DNA from: CAZWVM01 sp964637705
GTDB lineage: Bacteria > UBA8481
Length of the DNA: 10,146 bases
Reading direction: 5' to 3'
NCBI GenBank assembly: GCA_964637705.1
Contig: CAZWVM010000127.1
Location: forward strand, 1-10,146
This document shows positions 7,026-10,146 of the stretch, one piece after another. How positions within the stretch are numbered: position 1 is the first letter of the stretch; the number at the start of each line of letters is the position of its first letter. The position numbers were made by a program, and so were the translations under genes. The notes beneath the pieces are model-generated. The model saw only the letters and a list, made by a program, of their open reading frames with translations, did not search any database and was not told the origin of the DNA.

Positions 7026-7094
7026 TCACAGCCCGTCGAAGAACGGGATCTTCTGGTCCGGGGCGAGGCGCACGACCGCGCGCTTCGTCTCCGG
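7026..7094 (-). CDS. rplW: 50S ribosomal protein L23 (uL23), last 22 residues at assembly gap
   Basis: Only 22 codons and a TGA stop remain between the N run and rplB. They translate to PETKRAVVRLAPDQKIPFFDGL. This matches the end of L23, where a Lys-(Lys/Arg)-Ala-(Val/Tyr)-Val-x-Leu strand is followed by an x-Gly/Asp-x-x-Ile/Leu-x-Phe-Phe tail, and the position before rplB is where rplW belongs. L23 sits at the tunnel exit and is the docking site of trigger factor, SRP and the Sec translocon. The bulk of the gene, around 75-80 codons, is missing. The identification rests on a short stretch plus gene order; the reading frame is closed in both other frames in terms of family similarity. Confidence 0.85.
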   Translation of the reverse strand, partial: PETKRAVVRLAPDQKIPFFDGL

Positions 7095-7194
7095 NNNNNN
7101 NNNNNNNNNNNNNNNNNNNNNNNNNNNNNNNNNNNNNNNNNNNNNNNNNNNNNNNNNNNNNNNNNNNNNNNNNNNNNNNNNNNNNNNNNNNNNN
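7095..7194. other. Assembly gap (100 Ns) inside rplD-rplW
   Basis: Exactly 100 unknown bases. The right flank codes for the first 108 residues of L4 and the left flank for the last 22 of L23. With E. coli lengths (L4 201, L23 100) about 515 bases should be absent, so the run is a placeholder of fixed size and not a measured length. Any reading frame that runs through the Ns is artificial. Confidence 0.95.
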
Positions 7195-7518
7195 CCGCTT
7201 CTCCTTGCGGTTCATGCCCGTCCGGTAGTCGCGCGGGTGAGGTCCGAAGACCGTGCCGCCGTGCCGCCAGATCGGAGAACGCGTCGAGCCGTGCCGCGCG
7301 CGGCCCGTGCCCTTCTGCTTCCAGGGCTTCTTTCCGCCGCCCGAAACGTCCGAACGGGTCTTGGTGTCCGCCGTTCCCTGGCGGCGCGCCGCTTCCTCCG
7401 CCCGCACCGCGTCGTGGATCAGCGATTTCACGATCCGCGCCGCGAAGAGGTGCTCGGGAAGGATCGCGCTGCCGACCACCGATCCCTTCAAATCGTAAAC
7501 CTTGATCGAAGCGGTCAT
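7195..7518 (-). CDS. rplD: 50S ribosomal protein L4 (uL4), N-terminal half at assembly gap
   Basis: L4 is an early-assembling 23S rRNA binder whose loop lines the peptide tunnel; in E. coli it also represses the S10 operon through its leader RNA. The first 108 residues are present. The long tunnel loop is complete: SGGGKKPWKQKGTGRARHGSTRSPIWRHGGTVFGPHPRDY (about 59-98), with the KPWxQKGTGRARxG motif that is the L4 hallmark. It ends at RTGMNRKEKR, where the N run begins; about 90 residues are lost. The ATG at 7518 overlaps the rplC stop as ATGA. Whether the protein still regulates is doubtful, because no S10-type leader is visible upstream of rpsJ. Confidence 0.96.
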
Positions 7519-8141
7519 TGCGCCGACCTCCGGCGGATCGTCACGATCGAGCCGCGCGCTCCCGGCACGGCGCCGCGGATGAGAAGGATGTTCTTCTCGT
7601 CGTCCACGGCCGCCACGGCCAGGTTCTGGATCGTCACGCGCTTTCCGCCCATGCGCCCCGGCATCTTCATGCCCGGAAGCACCCGCGACGGGTCCGCCGA
7701 CGCGCCGATGGAGCCGGGCCGACGGTGGAAATTCGAACCGTGCGTCTCGACGCCGCCGACGAAGTTGTGACGCCTCACCACGCCCTGGAACCCCTTGCCC
7801 TTGGAGACGCCGATCACGTCGACGGCCTCACCGGGCTTGAAGATCGATGCCTTGATCTCCTGGCCGATGGAATAGGAGTCCGCTTCATCGGTGCGGATCT
7901 CCTTGACCACGGCCTTCGGGTCCTGCCCCTCCGGGACCTGCCCCTTCTCGGGGCGGGTCACGCGGCGAGCCTTCCGTTCGCCGAAGCCGAGGCTCACGGC
8001 GTTGTATCCGTCGCGGGCGACGGATCGCTTGCCCACGATCACGCAAGGTCCCGCTTCGATGACGGTAACCGGGATGGCCTGCCCGTCATCGCTGTAGATC
8101 TGGGTCATCCCGACCTTGCGGCCGATCAGTTCATTAATCAT
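7515..8141 (-). CDS. rplC: 50S ribosomal protein L3 (uL3)
   Basis: L3 is an assembly initiator at the 3' end of 23S rRNA whose loop reaches the peptidyl transferase centre. The 208 residues (E. coli 209) open INELIGRKVGMTQIYSDDGQAIPVTVIEAGPC. The L3 signature is in GVSKGKGFQGVVRRHNF, and the central loop is GSNFHRRPGSIGASADPSRVLPGMKMPGRMGGKRVTIQNL (about 134-173). The E. coli glutamine methylated by PrmB (in GSIGQNQTP) is replaced here by GSIGASADP, so that modification cannot occur at the same place. The ATG at 8141 is 17 bases after the rpsJ stop, with only a weak ribosome site. The stop overlaps the rplD start. Confidence 0.98.
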   Translation of the reverse strand: MINELIGRKVGMTQIYSDDGQAIPVTVIEAGPCVIVGKRSVARDGYNAVSLGFGERKARRVTRPEKGQVPEGQDPKAVVKEIRTDEADSYSIGQEIKASIFKPGEAVDVIGVSKGKGFQGVVRRHNFVGGVETHGSNFHRRPGSIGASADPSRVLPGMKMPGRMGGKRVTIQNLAVAAVDDEKNILLIRGAVPGARGSIVTIRRRSAQ

Positions 8142-8158
8142 CTCGTCGATCCCGTTCC

Positions 8159-8467
8159 TCAGAGCTTGATCTCCACGTCAACACCCGCCGGCAGGTCCAG
8201 CTTCATCAGCTGATTGACCGTCTCCGCCGTCGGATCGATGACGTCCAGGAGCCTCTTGTGCGTCTTGATCTCGAACTGCTCCCGCGACTTCTTGTCCACG
8301 TGAGGAGAGCGGTTCACCGTGAACCGCTCGATCCTCGTGGGAAGCGGAATGGGTCCGACCACCTTCGCGTTCGTCTTCTTCGCGGCATGAACGATGCTGG
8401 CCGAGGACTCGTCCAGGAGCTTCACATCATAGGCCCGCAGGCGAATCCGGATCTTGTTAGCGGACAT
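8159..8467 (-). CDS. rpsJ: 30S ribosomal protein S10 / NusE (uS10)
   Basis: S10 is a 30S head protein that also acts as NusE in transcription antitermination, pairing with NusB, and links RNA polymerase to the ribosome through NusG. The 102 residues (E. coli 103) are collinear with the family: NKIRIRLRAYDVKLLDESSASIV, VGPIPLPTRIERFTVNRSPHVDKKSREQFEIKTHKRLLDVI with the S10 signature, and PAGVDVEIKL at the end. V57 in the loop, a position where changes give tigecycline resistance elsewhere, has the common residue. The ATG at 8467 has GGAGGA at 8476-8481. It follows tuf by 44 bases, so the gene heads the S10 cluster without a long leader. Confidence 0.98.
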   Translation of the reverse strand: MSANKIRIRLRAYDVKLLDESSASIVHAAKKTNAKVVGPIPLPTRIERFTVNRSPHVDKKSREQFEIKTHKRLLDVIDPTAETVNQLMKLDLPAGVDVEIKL

Positions 8468-8475
8468 CGTTCGCG

Positions 8476-8481
8476 TCCTCC
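8476..8481 (-). promoter_or_regulatory. Shine-Dalgarno site of rpsJ
   Basis: GGAGGA lies 8 bases before the rpsJ ATG within the 44-base tuf-rpsJ spacer (8468-8511). The rest of the spacer shows no convincing -35/-10 pair, no hairpin with a T tract, and no room for a structured S10 leader. Confidence 0.7.
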
Positions 8482-8511
8482 GGTCTCAGTCCCATCCGTC
8501 TCCCTCTCTTC

Positions 8512-9717
<1,206 letters not shown>

Positions 9718-9723
9718 GACTCT

Positions 9724-9730
9724 TCCTCCT
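9724..9730 (-). promoter_or_regulatory. Strong Shine-Dalgarno site of tuf
   Basis: AGGAGGA lies 6 bases before the tuf ATG, in the 36-base spacer (9718-9753) after fusA. It is a near-perfect anti-16S match, as expected for one of the most highly translated genes. No terminator or promoter is seen in the spacer. Confidence 0.8.
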
Positions 9731-9753
9731 GTCCCTCCTTACGGATTCCTGCT

Positions 9754-10146
9754 TCACTGACCCTTGACCTTCGCGATGATCTCCTCGGCAATCGCCGCCG
9801 GGATCGGCGCGTAATGCGCGAACTCCATCGAGTATGTCGCGCGCCCCTGGGTGAATGACCTGAGGTCCGTGGCGTAGCCGAACATGGCCGCCAGCGGAAC
9901 CTTTGCCCTGACGATGCGCGAACCCTTGCGCTCGTCCATCGCCTCGATATGCCCACGCCGCGAATTCATGTCGCCGATCACGTCGCCCATGTACTGCTCG
10001 GGCATCACGCACTCGACCGACATGATGGGTTCCAGGAGATGCGGCTTGCCGGCGTGACAGGCGTCCTTGAACGCCATCGACGCCGCGATCTTGAAGGCGA
10101 TCTCCGACGAGTCCACATCGTGGTAGCTCCCGTCGAAGAGCGTCAC
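9754..10146 (-). CDS. fusA: Elongation factor G, C-terminal part (cut by window edge)
   Basis: EF-G is the GTPase that drives translocation of tRNA and mRNA, and with RRF it splits ribosomes after termination. The 130 visible residues are the end of domain IV and domain V. VTLFDGSYHDVDSSEIAFKIAASMAFKDAC is the domain IV helix region; LLEPIMSVECVMPEQYMGDVIGDMNSRRGHIEAMDERKGSRIVRAKVPLAAMFGYATDLRSFTQGRATYSMEFAHYAPIP is domain V with its MGDVIGDMNSRRG and GYATDLRSxTQGRA hallmarks. The reading frame runs off the window at 10146, so the GTPase domain is not seen. Position directly before tuf is the classic str-operon order and favours the main EF-G over a paralogue. The stop is 36 bases before tuf. 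Confidence 0.97.
   Translation of the reverse strand: MTLFDGSYHDVDSSEIAFKIAASMAFKDACHAGKPHLLEPIMSVECVMPEQYMGDVIGDMNSRRGHIEAMDERKGSRIVRAKVPLAAMFGYATDLRSFTQGRATYSMEFAHYAPIPAAIAEEIIAKVKGQ

Overview
The window is a minus-strand run of translation genes: the junction of the str operon with the S10 and spc ribosomal-protein operons. In transcription order (high to low coordinates) it reads fusA (3' end), tuf, rpsJ, rplC, rplD, rplW, rplB, rpsS, rplV, rpsC, rplP, rpmC, rpsQ, rplN, rplX, rplE, rpsZ (zinc-type S14), rpsH, rplF, rplR, rpsE, rplO, secY (5' part). It looks like a draft contig from a GC-rich bacterium. Two 100-base N runs each destroy the junction of two genes: rplX/rplE at 3274-3373 and rplD/rplW at 7095-7194. 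In both cases far more than 100 bases of coding sequence is missing, so the N runs are placeholders and not true lengths.

Organism: bacterial, because all gene products are bacterial-type. The best lineage clue is EF-Tu. Its switch I region is about five residues longer than in E. coli, and the usual RGITI element is replaced by KILTI. From memory, this resembles planctomycete EF-Tu proteins. The absence of rpmD (L30) between rpsE and rplO fits several lineages, including that one. A Planctomycetota or related assignment is an inference of moderate confidence.

Layout: 9754-10146 is the EF-G C-terminus and 8512-9717 is EF-Tu. The S10 block fills 3879-8467 and the spc block fills 601-3882, followed by the SecY N-terminal half at 1-545. 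Genes are packed with 4-base ATGA/GTGA overlaps or spacers of 1 to 55 bases, and strong Shine-Dalgarno sequences often lie inside the previous gene or over its stop codon. I see no terminator, and no room for an E. coli-type S10 leader between tuf and rpsJ, so the block is probably transcribed as one long message. The products work together: small- and large-subunit proteins assemble on 16S and 23S rRNA, EF-Tu delivers aminoacyl-tRNA, EF-G translocates, and SecY forms the membrane channel that receives nascent or completed secretory proteins.

I found no undescribed system. The points worth a second look are the divergent EF-Tu switch I, the two collapsed gaps, the missing rpmD, and the apparent str-S10-spc fusion. 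There is no stretch over 300 bases without a gene.
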